From Mesorhizobium loti (GTDB lineage Bacteria; Pseudomonadota; Alphaproteobacteria; Rhizobiales; Rhizobiaceae), in contig NZ_PJRO01000005.1 in the NCBI RefSeq assembly GCF_002858745.1, forward strand, positions 130,865 through 194,864: a DNA stretch of 64,000 bases, in the 5' to 3' direction. Below the pieces are notes generated by a model. The model was given only the letters and a program-made list of their open reading frames with translations. It did not search any database and was not told the origin of the DNA. Both the position numbers and the translations under genes were made by a program. Of the stretch, positions 44,810 through 53,818 are shown piece by piece (the stretch's first letter is position 1; the number at the start of each line of letters is the position of its first letter).

Positions 44810-44964
44810 CCCCTCTCCGTCACCGCTTTGCGGTGCCACCTCTCCCCCGGTTTGCGGGGGAGAGAAACCCCAAGCTGGATAAAGCGCCGTCATTGCGGTT
44901 CTGGTTCCTCGCCCTGCCGAAGGCGGGGAGAGGTGGATCGGGCGTAGCCCGAGACGGAGAGGGG
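44810..44964. repeat. nested palindromic intergenic repeat (RIME-like)
   Basis: CCCCTCTCCGTC (44810-44821) pairs with GACGGAGAGGGG (44953-44964). CCACCTCTCCCC (44836-44847) pairs with GGGGAGAGGTGG (44925-44936). An inner hairpin TCTCCCCCG...CGGGGGAGA spans 44841-44863. Such mosaic elements are common between genes in Rhizobiales. No coding potential is visible here. Confidence 0.75.
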
Positions 44965-44989
44965 TCTTCGCGTCGACAAATCCACCAGG

Positions 44990-45340
44990 TTATTGCCGCA
45001 GGATCTTCTCCATCTTCCTGCCCTTGGCGAGTTCATCGATCAGTTTGTCCAGGTAGCGGATTTCCCGCATGAGAGGTTCTTCGACCTCTTCTACCCGGAC
45101 GCCGCAAACCATGCCTGTGATCAGCGAACGCGAGGGATTCGGCGTGGGTGCCTGCGCAAGGAAATCCTCGAAATTCGTATTCTTGGCCAGTTGATCGTCC
45201 AGCGCCTGCTGGCTGTAGCCCGTCAGCCAGCGGATGACCTCATCCACCTCCGCCTGGGTGCGTCCCTTTCTTTCCACTTTCGCGACATAGAGCCGATAGA
45301 CGCTCGCCACGCTGGTGGAATAGATGCGATGTTGGGCCAT
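44990..45340 (-). CDS. DUF2200 family protein
   Basis: A 116-residue protein that begins [28 protein letters not shown] and continues [15 protein letters not shown], the hallmark of DUF2200. ATG at 45340 has AGGAG upstream; the open frame extends further but without homology. The family is small, soluble and of unknown function, often found in soil and gut bacteria. The neighbouring genes give no clue. Confidence 0.85.
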   Translation of the reverse strand: MAQHRIYSTSVASVYRLYVAKVERKGRTQAEVDEVIRWLTGYSQQALDDQLAKNTNFEDFLAQAPTPNPSRSLITGMVCGVRVEEVEEPLMREIRYLDKLIDELAKGRKMEKILRQ

Positions 45341-45543
45341 GTGTTCTCCTGTGCGGAGATCATCCGACCGAATGTGGCCGGGATCAAGCGGGTCGTCCCA
45401 GGATGCACTTGTCGTGCGCAACGGCGCGCACCTCCACGGCTCGGAGAGAGCCGGGTCTTTCAGGGTCGGCTGCCTCACAGGAATTGCCCGCCGCCCGACA
45501 GAGCGTAGCCAATGACACAGCGCGCCTCGCGGCGGCTTGGCTG

Positions 45544-46431
45544 CTACTTGAAGCGTGCGATTAGAAAATCCACAAGCACGCGAATTGCCAAGGGTAGATG
45601 GCCACCTGACGGATAAACCGCATGAACCCAGCGTTCGATTTGCGGTACGGAAGTCAGAACCGCCACCAACCTGCCGGCCTTAATGTCGTCGTCGACGACA
45701 AAAGCAGGCATTTGCGCAAGTCCCTTGCCCGCAAGCACCAGTTCACGCTGCACCTGGGCGTTGTTCGAACGATGCTTGACCTTCACGAGGCGAACGACGA
45801 TCTCGCCGGGACCGCCGGGGTTCGAGAACGCCCATCCCTGGCCTGTCCATTGATGTTCGTAGGCTACGCATTCGTGATCGGCCAGCTCGCTTAAGGTGCG
45901 CGGTTCGCCGTGAGCCGCGAGATAGGACGGCGAAGCGCATACCACCACCGGCGCCGGCGCAAGCCGCCGCGCGATCAGGCTCGAATCCGGCAGCTTTCCG
46001 ACGCGAATTGCCAGGTCGAGCCTATGCTCGCCCATATCGAGGGTACGGTCGTCACAGAGGATATCCATCGAGACGCCAGGGTAGGTCGCACTGAATTCCG
46101 AAAGAATGGCGCCGACCCTTTCGGCAAAAGCGACCGGTGCCGTGATGCGCAGGTGGCCTGTCGGCACGGACTGGGATGTTTCGATCGCGCGGGTCATCTG
46201 CTCGTATTCCCGCATGATCTGCAGGGCGCTCTCATAGGCGCGCCTGCCGGGATCGGTCAGGCTGATACGGCGCGTGGTGCGATGGAGGAGCCGGGCGCCG
46301 AACTGCTCCTCGAGTGATGCCAGGTGCTTGCCGACCATGACCGGCGACAGTTTCAGCTCACGCGCGGCTTTCGCCAATGCCCCGAGTTCGACGGTTCTCA
46401 CAAAGGCTTGCAAGCTCAAAAGGCGATCCAT
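45544..46431 (-). CDS. LysR-family regulator, CrgA-like
   Basis: A 295-residue LysR regulator: [42 protein letters not shown], then [21 protein letters not shown] and [23 protein letters not shown]. It is divergent from a four-gene plus-strand cluster, with a palindrome between them. It probably regulates that cluster. Confidence 0.88.
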   Translation of the reverse strand: MDRLLSLQAFVRTVELGALAKAARELKLSPVMVGKHLASLEEQFGARLLHRTTRRISLTDPGRRAYESALQIMREYEQMTRAIETSQSVPTGHLRITAPVAFAERVGAILSEFSATYPGVSMDILCDDRTLDMGEHRLDLAIRVGKLPDSSLIARRLAPAPVVVCASPSYLAAHGEPRTLSELADHECVAYEHQWTGQGWAFSNPGGPGEIVVRLVKVKHRSNNAQVQRELVLAGKGLAQMPAFVVDDDIKAGRLVAVLTSVPQIERWVHAVYPSGGHLPLAIRVLVDFLIARFK

Positions 46432-46474
46432 GGCGCGAGTGTAGATTGCAAACTCTGAGTGTTCAATCTCATTA

Positions 46475-46491
46475 GATTATTGCGGATAATC
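46475..46491. promoter_or_regulatory. operator-like palindrome between LysR and the redox cluster
   Basis: GATTAT-TGCGG-ATAATC has perfect 6-bp arms and sits 44 bp upstream of the LysR start and 80 bp before the first gene of the divergent cluster. Confidence 0.45.
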
Positions 46492-46570
46492 AAGTCCCCG
46501 GCATGGCGCTAAGTTGACGATGAAGCGCCGCCCGCGAGATCGGGCGCCTCGTGAAACAAGGATCGTCCCT

Positions 46571-47068
46571 ATGTGTCTCGTTTGCGAAAAGCTGTCGCTC
46601 GACCAGCGTCCGGGGCCGCCTCCGCGCACCAATCCGCGGACGCCGCATATGCAGCTCGATCAGATTGCGCCGCCTGTCATGCGCGAACGCCTGATTGAAC
46701 TCGGCAGACAACTCGAAGGCGTTCGTCTTGGGCGCAGTGGCGTATCCGTTCCGGAAAGCGCGGCATTTCTCCTGGACCCGGCATTGGCCCAAAACGGGCC
46801 GTCGGAGGCGTTCATGACGCCCGGCGAATTTGCCCATGTGCATGCGGTCCGCGATGGCAGCCTGCACATGAACTTGCCCCGCAACGTACTGGAAACCGTC
46901 TATGCCGCCGGCTGGGGCGAGCAGCATCCGGTAGCAGGGCACTTCGGCTTCCCCGATACAATCGCAATGATCTACGGGCCGCGCACGGAAGACGAGTTTG
47001 CCGTGGTCGCCAAGCTGCTGCGGGTTTCCCATACCTTCGCAACCGGCAACTGGTCCAGAAATCAATGA
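46571..47068 (+). CDS. DUF5519-like (luciferase-domain) hypothetical protein
   Basis: A 165-residue protein. The central part has EFAHVHAVRDGSLHMNLPRNVLETVYAAGWGEQHP and DTIAMIYGPRTEDEFAVVAKLL, resembling the DUF5519 family. The name luciferase for that family reflects weak similarity and not shown activity. ATG at 46571 has AAGG upstream; an in-frame ATG at 46520 would add 17 residues rich in Arg. It overlaps the next gene by four bases (ATGA at 47065). Confidence 0.6.
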   Translation: MCLVCEKLSLDQRPGPPPRTNPRTPHMQLDQIAPPVMRERLIELGRQLEGVRLGRSGVSVPESAAFLLDPALAQNGPSEAFMTPGEFAHVHAVRDGSLHMNLPRNVLETVYAAGWGEQHPVAGHFGFPDTIAMIYGPRTEDEFAVVAKLLRVSHTFATGNWSRNQ

Positions 47069-47517
47069 CCGGCGGGCGGCTCACTGCAAGGATCCTTGTT
47101 TCCGTCGTGGCAATCTTCACCGCGGTCGCGGCGCATGTGGCGGATTGGAGCGCGTCCCATGTCTTTAATGAGAGCTGGCCGCCTCACGCCAAATTCCACA
47201 ATGGGCAAACACTGGCGCTTTCCATCCTGGCAAGCCTGGCTTGCCTCTGGTTTGCCTGGCGCCGCCAAGGCGATGAACGGACCAATGCGCTGGCGGCAAT
47301 TGTTCTCGCCAGCCTGTACTGGATCACGCAAGCGGTGGCGATCCTCTATCCGGGGACTGCTTTTTTCGATGCGGCGTTCGATGATCCGGCCCTGTATCTT
47401 GCCGGTCTCCCGATACAGGGCGTCATTGAGATCAGCGTCTTCACCATCCTCGGTATTGCCGTCTGGTTGTGGTCCGCGCCGCTTGCCGGTTCACCAAGTT
47501 CTAACATCCGCCCGTGA
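47065..47517 (+). CDS. four-helix membrane protein of unknown function
   Basis: A 150-residue protein with four hydrophobic segments (about residues 7-27, 48-65, 75-95, 115-137). The loop after helix 1 contains DWSASHVFNESWPPHAKFHNGQ, with several His, Trp and Asp residues. No family is firmly recognised; size and topology resemble DoxX-like or DUF6640-type proteins. It is translationally coupled to the DUF5519-like gene. Confidence 0.6.
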   Translation: MTGGRLTARILVSVVAIFTAVAAHVADWSASHVFNESWPPHAKFHNGQTLALSILASLACLWFAWRRQGDERTNALAAIVLASLYWITQAVAILYPGTAFFDAAFDDPALYLAGLPIQGVIEISVFTILGIAVWLWSAPLAGSPSSNIRP

Positions 47518-47582
47518 CGCAAGACCTGGCTCGACCTTGCGGCCGGATCCAATCCGCGGCCGATCCAATCGAGGGAAGAAAA

Positions 47583-48161
47583 ATGTTCAAGGTGGCCTTG
47601 GTCGTCGGCAGCATTCGCCAGCATTCGATCAATTTTGTCCTGGCAAGGGCGCTTGAAAAGCTCGCTGGCCCGCGCATCGCTTTCCAGGGTGCCGACATCG
47701 CCAGGCTTCCCCACTACAATGACGATCTCTGGTGCGCTCCACCGGAGAGCGTGCGGGTTTTCAAGAGCCTGATCGAATCCAGCGATGCCGTCTTGTTCGT
47801 GACGCCCGAGTTCAATCGATCGATCCCAGGCATACTCAAGAACGCCATCGATTGGGGATCACGGCCCTGGGGCAAGAACAGCTGGGCCGGAAAGCCGGTC
47901 GCTGTCGTCGGCGCTTCGTCCGGCGGTATCGGAACGGCGGTGGCGCAATCCCATTTGCGAAGCATTCTTCCCATACTCGACTGCATCCTGCTTGGCCAAC
48001 CCGAGGTCTATCTGCAGTTTCGATCGGAGCTGTTCGACGACGAGTTCAACATCCCCGATGATCAGACGAGGTCGTTCCTGGAAGGCTTTCTCGCCGGCTT
48101 CTGTCGATTGATCGAGGCCAGCCGAACAGGCGTGCACGGGAGGTCCCCGCCTGCGGCGTGA
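47583..48161 (+). CDS. NADPH-dependent FMN reductase
   Basis: A 192-residue flavodoxin-fold reductase with VALVVGSIRQHSINFVLARAL, FVTPEFNRSIPGILKNAIDWGSRP and VVGASSGGIGTAVAQ. ATG at 47583 has GAGGGAAG upstream. It is the third NADPH:FMN reductase of this type in the window and lies in a cluster with an SDR and a small membrane protein, suggesting handling of quinone or electrophile stress. Confidence 0.87.
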   Translation: MFKVALVVGSIRQHSINFVLARALEKLAGPRIAFQGADIARLPHYNDDLWCAPPESVRVFKSLIESSDAVLFVTPEFNRSIPGILKNAIDWGSRPWGKNSWAGKPVAVVGASSGGIGTAVAQSHLRSILPILDCILLGQPEVYLQFRSELFDDEFNIPDDQTRSFLEGFLAGFCRLIEASRTGVHGRSPPAA

Positions 48162-48254
48162 TGGAATCGATCTCGGGGTCACCCCATATCGCCTGACCTT
48201 TTGTCCGAACAGCCGCAGCTTTTCGGGATTGTGCCAATTCCAGCGAGGTATGAA

Positions 48255-49037
48255 ATGCGTGTTGCAGACAAGATCGCAATCGTGACGGGCGGCGCTAGCG
48301 GCATAGGTGCGCAATGCGCACGCACGCTGATACGTGAAGGCGCGTCGGTGGTGATAGCGGATATTTCAGATGAAGCAGGTGCTGCGCTGGCTCGGGAAAT
48401 CGGCGCCGCCTATGCCCGGCTCGATGTCACCAGTCTCGTTTCCTGGCGCGATATGGTTGCCGCCGTGCTCCAGCAGCATGGCCGTATCGACATTCTGGTC
48501 CATTGTGCCGGCATTGTCGGCAACGTCAAACGGTCCTGTCTCGATACGACCCCGGAAGAATGGAACCGCGTCATTGAGGTCAATCTGACCGGCACGTTCT
48601 GGGGGTGCAAGGCGGTGGTGCCGGAGATGTTGAAACAGGGCACGGGCTCGGTCGTGCTGCTGTCCTCGATCGTCTCGTACATGGCAACATCGGTCGCGAC
48701 GCCCTACGGCGTGAGCAAGGCCGGCGTTCAGCAACTGACCCGCAGCGTGGCTGTCGTCGGCGCGAAAGACGGTAATCGGGTGCGTTGCAATTCTGTGCAT
48801 CCCGGTTCGATCAGATCACCGATGACCGACGGTATCATCGCCGATCTTGCTCAAGCGCAAGGCCTTTCGCTGGCGGATGCCGAGCACATGCTTATGAGCG
48901 GCGTGCTTTTCGGTATGCGCGGAGAGCCGTCCGATGTCGCAAATCTGGTGCTGTACCTGGCGTCCGACGAGGCGAGGTATGTAACCGGCTCGGACTTCAA
49001 GGTCGATGGTGGCTGGCACATCGTGGATGCCGGCTAA
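48255..49037 (+). CDS. short-chain dehydrogenase/reductase
   Basis: A 260-residue classical SDR. It has TGGASGIG for the cofactor, VHCAGIVGN, a catalytic Ser in LLSSIVSYM and the YGVSK Tyr/Lys pair, then VHPGSIRSPM and a GSDFKVDGG C-terminal signature. ATG at 48255 follows GAGG. All catalytic residues are present, unlike the other SDR at 23149. The substrate is an alcohol or ketone that cannot be named. Confidence 0.88.
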   Translation: MRVADKIAIVTGGASGIGAQCARTLIREGASVVIADISDEAGAALAREIGAAYARLDVTSLVSWRDMVAAVLQQHGRIDILVHCAGIVGNVKRSCLDTTPEEWNRVIEVNLTGTFWGCKAVVPEMLKQGTGSVVLLSSIVSYMATSVATPYGVSKAGVQQLTRSVAVVGAKDGNRVRCNSVHPGSIRSPMTDGIIADLAQAQGLSLADAEHMLMSGVLFGMRGEPSDVANLVLYLASDEARYVTGSDFKVDGGWHIVDAG

Positions 49038-49081
49038 CAACCATTTGGGTTCGCCGCAAGGCGCCCCTCAAGGAGACCTCC

Positions 49082-49117
49082 ATGCTGCAGATCACGATAG
49101 AATGGCTCTTGGATTGA
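49082..49117 (+). other. 11-codon mini-ORF with a strong ribosome site
   Basis: AAGGAG precedes ATG at 49082 by seven bases, but the frame encodes only MLQITIEWLLD before TGA. This may be the start of a gene removed by deletion, or a leader peptide. Nothing else is visible in the 130-bp gap. Confidence 0.3.
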
Positions 49118-49168
49118 GGTGGTCCGCACCCAGCCCGCGTGCCGTGAAATGCCGTAGCGGGTCGCCGC

Positions 49169-49957
49169 TCAATCCTTTCGGAAGATGACCCGGCCGAGCC
49201 AGCCGGTGATCATGGCCAGGCAGATGGCGAAGAAGCCGTAGAGGAAGGAATAGTCGTGCGCGGCGCGGAAGATCGACTGTTCGAAACCGGACTTGCGGAT
49301 TTCGAGCTGCGCCGAGCTTTCCTTCACGAAAAGGCCGTTCTTGAACAGGTAGGCGCGTGCCTTGTGCGTGCCGACGGGAACGCTGGGCGCCAGCCTGACC
49401 GTGGCGCGAAACAGGTTCTGCGACAGGAACTGCACGCCGCCGACATTCTCGCTGTATTGCCCGGTTGCCGCCTTGCGTTCGCGCAATGCCGTGGTGAATT
49501 CCGCGATGGTGGCCGGGTTCTGGGTTTCGTCCGCCGGCTGCATGAAGATGTTGCCGGCGCCGAGCGAGAGTTGCTTGTAGCTCGCCGGCTCGGTGATATC
49601 CTGGAACGGCCGTGTGGTGGCAACCGAATAGGACACCGGTACGTTCTCGAAGGTTTCCGATTCCAGGTTGATCCAGACGCCCAGCACGCGGTCCTTGCGG
49701 CGCACCACCACCGGCCTGGCCGGGCCTTCCAGCACCACGATCACGTCATAGCGCCCCTGGCGGGCGATCTGCGGATCGGCATCCTCCAATGCGCCGAAGA
49801 TGGTAAGGTCGGCGCCGGTGAAGCCCGCGGTGATCATCACCTTATCGGTGGAGAGCCCAATCTGGATGTTTTCCTGGTGCGGCGACTGCGCCGCCGCCGG
49901 CTGGGCGGTGAGCAGCATGAGGAACAGCAGCACACCCGGCAAGGTCCGAGTCGCCAT
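49169..49957 (-). CDS. TIGR02186 family membrane-anchored protein
   Basis: A 262-residue protein with an N-terminal signal peptide (LLFLMLLTAQPAAAQ) and a C-terminal membrane helix (YSFLYGFFAICLAMITGWLGRVIF). IQIGLSTDKVMITAGFTGADLTIFGAL is characteristic of TIGR02186, a family found in alphaproteobacteria next to TauE/SafE exporters. The bulk would face the periplasm. It follows the TauE gene with overlapping stop and start codons. The function is unknown, possibly a partner of the exporter. Confidence 0.85.
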   Translation of the reverse strand: MATRTLPGVLLFLMLLTAQPAAAQSPHQENIQIGLSTDKVMITAGFTGADLTIFGALEDADPQIARQGRYDVIVVLEGPARPVVVRRKDRVLGVWINLESETFENVPVSYSVATTRPFQDITEPASYKQLSLGAGNIFMQPADETQNPATIAEFTTALRERKAATGQYSENVGGVQFLSQNLFRATVRLAPSVPVGTHKARAYLFKNGLFVKESSAQLEIRKSGFEQSIFRAAHDYSFLYGFFAICLAMITGWLGRVIFRKD

Positions 49958-50880
49958 CAGCTCAACCCCAGCGCGGCGAGCGAATAGAGGTTGGGCGGCG
50001 TCACGAAAAGATCGATCGCCAGGCGTATGGCCACCGCCAGAACCAGCGCCGCCAGCAGCGCGCGCAGCTGCTCGCCACGCAGCTTCTGCCCGGCCCTGGC
50101 GCCATATTGCGCACCGGCAACACCACCGACCATCAGGATGAAGGCCAGCATCACATCAACCGTCTGGTTGGTGGTGGCATGCACCAGCGTGGTGTAGGCC
50201 GAGGTGAAGATGATCTGGAACAGCGAGGTGCCGATGACGACATTGGTCGGCACCTTCAAAAGATAGATCAGCGCCGGCACCATGATGAAGCCGCCGCCGA
50301 CACCCATGATCGACGACAGGAAGCCGATCGCGGCACCGAGGCCAAGCACGGGAATGACGCTGACGAACAGCTTGGACGCGCGGAAGCGCATCTTGAGCGG
50401 CAGGCGGTGGATCCAGTTGTGCTGGCCGGATTTCTTCAGCACAGGTGCAGCACCGCCGCGTGTGGCGCGAAGGGCGTTGATGCTTTCCAGCAGCATCAGC
50501 CCGCCCACGGTGCCGAGCAGCACGACGTAGAGCAACGAAATGAACAGGTCGAGCTGGCCGATCTCGCGCAGCAGGCCGAACACATAGATGCCGACCGTCG
50601 AACCGACGACACCGCCGGCCAGCAGCACCCCGCCCAGCTTGAAGTCGAGCGTGCCTCGTTTCATATGCGACAACACGCCGGAGACGGATGAGGCGATGAC
50701 CTGGTTGGCGCCGGTGGCAACGGCGATTGCCGGCGGGATGTTGTAGAAGATCAGCAGCGGCGTGATGAGGAAACCGCCGCCGACGCCGAACATGCCCGAC
50801 AGGAAACCCACCGCTGCGCCCATGGCGAGCAGCACGAGAATATTGACGGAAATTTCCGCGATCGGGAGATAAATGCTCAC
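49957..50880 (-). CDS. sulfite exporter TauE/SafE family protein
   Basis: A 307-residue membrane protein with eight or so helices and the duplicated glycine motif (GFLSGMFGVGGGFLITPLLI near the N terminus and GFLSSIMGVGGGFIMVPALI in the second half). The family exports sulfite, sulfoacetate or other organosulfonates. Together with the LLM monooxygenase cluster 8 kb away it may indicate organosulfur metabolism, but no direct link is visible. Confidence 0.88.
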   Translation of the reverse strand: MSIYLPIAEISVNILVLLAMGAAVGFLSGMFGVGGGFLITPLLIFYNIPPAIAVATGANQVIASSVSGVLSHMKRGTLDFKLGGVLLAGGVVGSTVGIYVFGLLREIGQLDLFISLLYVVLLGTVGGLMLLESINALRATRGGAAPVLKKSGQHNWIHRLPLKMRFRASKLFVSVIPVLGLGAAIGFLSSIMGVGGGFIMVPALIYLLKVPTNVVIGTSLFQIIFTSAYTTLVHATTNQTVDVMLAFILMVGGVAGAQYGARAGQKLRGEQLRALLAALVLAVAIRLAIDLFVTPPNLYSLAALGLS

Positions 50881-51220
50881 CCGTCAGTCTCGATCAATCC
50901 AGTTTCCTGGCCCAGCCTCTCTGCGCCAGAATCTGTGTTAACACCGAAAAGCTAATTCGTTCTTGCGTTGGCGCTTGACCCAGGAACGGTCACGATCACC
51001 GAAACAAAAACCCATTCAAGCAGTTACGGGCAGGTTAACAGGCAATTTGATGGCAAGGCATCGCGAAGGCGACGTCTTTGGCACGATTTGCGCGAGGTGA
51101 TGCGAAAGGAGCACGATTTCTCGATGTTCCTGTGTCGGGGATGGGTCTGCACCGCACCGTATCGTCGACGTTCCGAAATGGATCCCCGACACTCTCCGAT
51201 TGCTTCGCCCGGAGCTTTTT
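50881..51220. other. intergenic region with no convincing gene
   Basis: The 340-bp stretch lies between the start of tauE and the end of the peptide-importer ATPase gene. TGTCGGGGAT (51134-51143) and ATCCCCGACA (51183-51192) are complementary with a long loop. Short frames here lack ribosome sites and homology. The tauE promoter probably lies near its left end. Confidence 0.5.
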
Positions 51221-52906
51221 CTACACGGCCAGCTTTGGCACGGCGTCGAGCAGCATTTTCGTGTAGGCCTGCTGCGGCGCTTCGAAAAGCTGGGCGACGT
51301 CCGCCTCTTCCACGATCTTGCCGTGGTGCATGACGACGACCCGGTCGCACAGGTGACGCACCACCGACAGATCGTGGCTGATGAACAGCAGCGTCAGGTT
51401 CAGCGTGCGGCGCAATTCGATCAGCAGGTTGATCACCTGCGCCTGGATCGAGACGTCGAGCGAGGCGACCGGCTCATCGCAGACGATCAGTTCCGGCTGC
51501 ATGGCGAGCGCGCGCGCGATCGCGATGCGCTGGCGCTGGCCACCGGAAAACTGGTGCGGGTAGCGGTCTGCGAGCGCTGGGTCGAAAGCCACCGCCTTCA
51601 GCCAGCGGTTCACATAGGCGCGGGCGTCGCGGCGCGTGGTGAGGCCATGAGCCAGCGGGCCCTCGGCGACGGACTGGAAGATGGTGCGGCGCGGATCGAG
51701 TGAGGCGTAAGGATCCTGGAAGATCATCTGCACGCCGGTGCCGAGCTTGCGCTGGCCTTCGCGCACTTTCCTGCCCGCGACGGTGACCTTCCCCGCCGTC
51801 GGCGTATAGATCCCGCAGACGATGCGGCCGAGCGTCGACTTGCCTGAGCCGCTTTCGCCGACCAGCCCGAGCACCTCACCCTGCCTGATCATGAGGTTGG
51901 CGCCCTTGACGGCATGGACGGCATGGGGCGGCTGGCTGATGCCGAGCTTCTGCGTGAAGCGCCCGACGCGGCCGACGGGACGCTCGAAGACCATGTCGAC
52001 ATCGTCGACCTGGACGAACGCACCGTCGGCAGCCTTGGGAGCGGTTTTGGCGAGATCGTCGAGCACGATCGGGCCGGAACTTTCGGTTGCCGCCGAGGCC
52101 AGCATCTCGCCGGGCCTTGCGCGCGAAGGCAGGGCGTCGAGCAACCCTTGAGTATAGGAATGCTGCGGCGCGCCGAGCACCTGCGCCACGGTGCCGGTCT
52201 CCACGATCTTGCCGCGCCGCATGACCGCGATGCGCTGCGAGATCTGGCTGACCGTCGCCAGGTCGTGGCTGATCCAGATCATCGAGACGCCGAGTTCCGC
52301 CACCAGCGCCTTCATCTCCTTGAGGATGTCGGCTTGTACGGAAACGTCGAGCGCCGTCGTCGGCTCGTCGGCGATCACCAGCTTGGGTTTGTGCAGCAGG
52401 GCGATCGCGATGGCGACGCGCTGGCGCATGCCCCCCGAGAACTGGTGCGGATATTGGTCGATCTTCTTTTCCGGCTCGACGATGCGCACGCGCGTTAGCG
52501 CCTCGATGGCGCGGCGGCGCACCTCCTGGTCGCTGGCCTTTTCATGGGCGCGGATTGCCATGGCGATCTGGTCGACGATCTTGATGACCGGGTTGAGCGT
52601 CATCATCGGGTCCTGGAAGACCATCGCGATCTCGCGGCCGCGGATCCTGCGCAGTTCCTGGTCCGGCAGGCCGACGATCTCGCGTCCGTCCAGCTTGACG
52701 GAGCTGCCCGGCTGCACCTTGCCGTTGGCGTCGAGCAGGCCGATCAGCGAGAAGCCGGTGATCGACTTGCCCGAACCGGATTCGCCCACGAGGCCGAAGA
52801 TCTCGCCCTTGCGCACCTCGAAGGAAATGCCGTCGACGGATTTGACGATACCGCGCTCGGTTTCGAAATAGGTGCGCAGGTTCTCGACTTTGAGAAGTTC
52901 GGTCAT
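51221..52906 (-). CDS. gsiA: fused double ATPase of a dipeptide/glutathione importer, GsiA-like
   Basis: A 561-residue protein with two complete ABC ATPase domains. Domain 1 has Walker A GESGSGKSITG, signature FSGGMRQRVAIA and Walker B IADEPTTALD. Domain 2 from about residue 300 has GESGSGKSTLG, FSGGQRQRIAIA and VCDEPVASLD. Such a fusion replaces separate DppD and DppF and is the form found in GsiA of the E. coli glutathione importer. It overlaps the permease gene by four bases. The presence of an isoaspartyl peptidase gene nearby repeats the E. coli iaaA-gsiABCD neighbourhood. Confidence 0.87.
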   Translation of the reverse strand: MTELLKVENLRTYFETERGIVKSVDGISFEVRKGEIFGLVGESGSGKSITGFSLIGLLDANGKVQPGSSVKLDGREIVGLPDQELRRIRGREIAMVFQDPMMTLNPVIKIVDQIAMAIRAHEKASDQEVRRRAIEALTRVRIVEPEKKIDQYPHQFSGGMRQRVAIAIALLHKPKLVIADEPTTALDVSVQADILKEMKALVAELGVSMIWISHDLATVSQISQRIAVMRRGKIVETGTVAQVLGAPQHSYTQGLLDALPSRARPGEMLASAATESSGPIVLDDLAKTAPKAADGAFVQVDDVDMVFERPVGRVGRFTQKLGISQPPHAVHAVKGANLMIRQGEVLGLVGESGSGKSTLGRIVCGIYTPTAGKVTVAGRKVREGQRKLGTGVQMIFQDPYASLDPRRTIFQSVAEGPLAHGLTTRRDARAYVNRWLKAVAFDPALADRYPHQFSGGQRQRIAIARALAMQPELIVCDEPVASLDVSIQAQVINLLIELRRTLNLTLLFISHDLSVVRHLCDRVVVMHHGKIVEEADVAQLFEAPQQAYTKMLLDAVPKLAV

Positions 52907-53817
52907 TTGCGCAGCCGTGGATTGAGTTGATCGCGGACCTGATCGCCAACCAGGTTAATCGCCATGATCAGGATGATGAGGGCGACGCCCGGATAGATCG
53001 AGATCCAGTAGCGGCCCGACAGCAGATACTGGAAGCCGTTCGAAATCAGCATGCCGAGCGACGGTTCCGTCGGAGGCAGGCCGACGCCGAGGAAGGACAG
53101 CGTCGCTTCCAGCGAGATGGCGGCGGCGACCTGCACGGTCGCGACCACGATCAGCGGCGGCAGCGAGTTCGGCAGGATGTGCCGGGTGACCACGAACCAA
53201 CCGCTCATCGGAATGGAGAGCGCTGCCTGCACATAGTCCTTCTGCCGTTCGGCCGAGGCGGCGCCATGGGCGGTGCGCACGAAATAGGCATACTGGGCGA
53301 AGACCAGCGCCAGGATCAGCTGCCCCTTGCCTTGTCCGAGCAGCGCGGCGACGACGAAGGCGAGCAGGATGGCCGGGAAGGACAATTGCACGTCCACCAG
53401 GCGCATGATGAAGGTCTCGAAGCGGCCGCCGGCATAGGCGGCGAAGCAGCCGACGATGGCGCCGATGGTGAAGGCCACCGCGCCGGCGATCAGGCCCATC
53501 TCCAGCGAGATGCGCAGGCCATAGATGATCGCCGACAAAAGGTCGCGGCCCTGGCTGTCGGTGCCAAGCAGATAATGCATGCCGTTGGCGCCGACGAAAC
53601 CTGGCGGGCGGCGGGCGTCGCGCAGCACAAGCGAGCGCAGGTCGTAAGGGTCCTGCGGTGTGATGAACGGCGCGAAGACGGCGACCAGGGTTATGACCAG
53701 CACGATTGCCAGCGCAATCACGGCGACCTTGTTGCGCAGGAAGATGCGCCAGAAGTCGCGCCAGGCGGAAGCCGGCGGTGCTGCGTCGAAATTGTCCTTG
53801 ACGGTGATGTCGCTCAT
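52903..53817 (-). CDS. gsiD: peptide ABC importer permease, DppC/GsiD-like
   Basis: A 304-residue permease. An N-terminal soluble segment precedes a helix, then LRSLVLRDARRPPGFVGANGMHYLLGTDSQGRDLLSAIIYG, typical of the DppC family, and five further helices. The coupling loop contains VQAALSIPMSGWFVVTRHILPNSLPP. It follows the DppB-type permease after one base. Confidence 0.9.
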   Translation of the reverse strand: MSDITVKDNFDAAPPASAWRDFWRIFLRNKVAVIALAIVLVITLVAVFAPFITPQDPYDLRSLVLRDARRPPGFVGANGMHYLLGTDSQGRDLLSAIIYGLRISLEMGLIAGAVAFTIGAIVGCFAAYAGGRFETFIMRLVDVQLSFPAILLAFVVAALLGQGKGQLILALVFAQYAYFVRTAHGAASAERQKDYVQAALSIPMSGWFVVTRHILPNSLPPLIVVATVQVAAAISLEATLSFLGVGLPPTEPSLGMLISNGFQYLLSGRYWISIYPGVALIILIMAINLVGDQVRDQLNPRLRK

Positions 53818-53818
53818 C

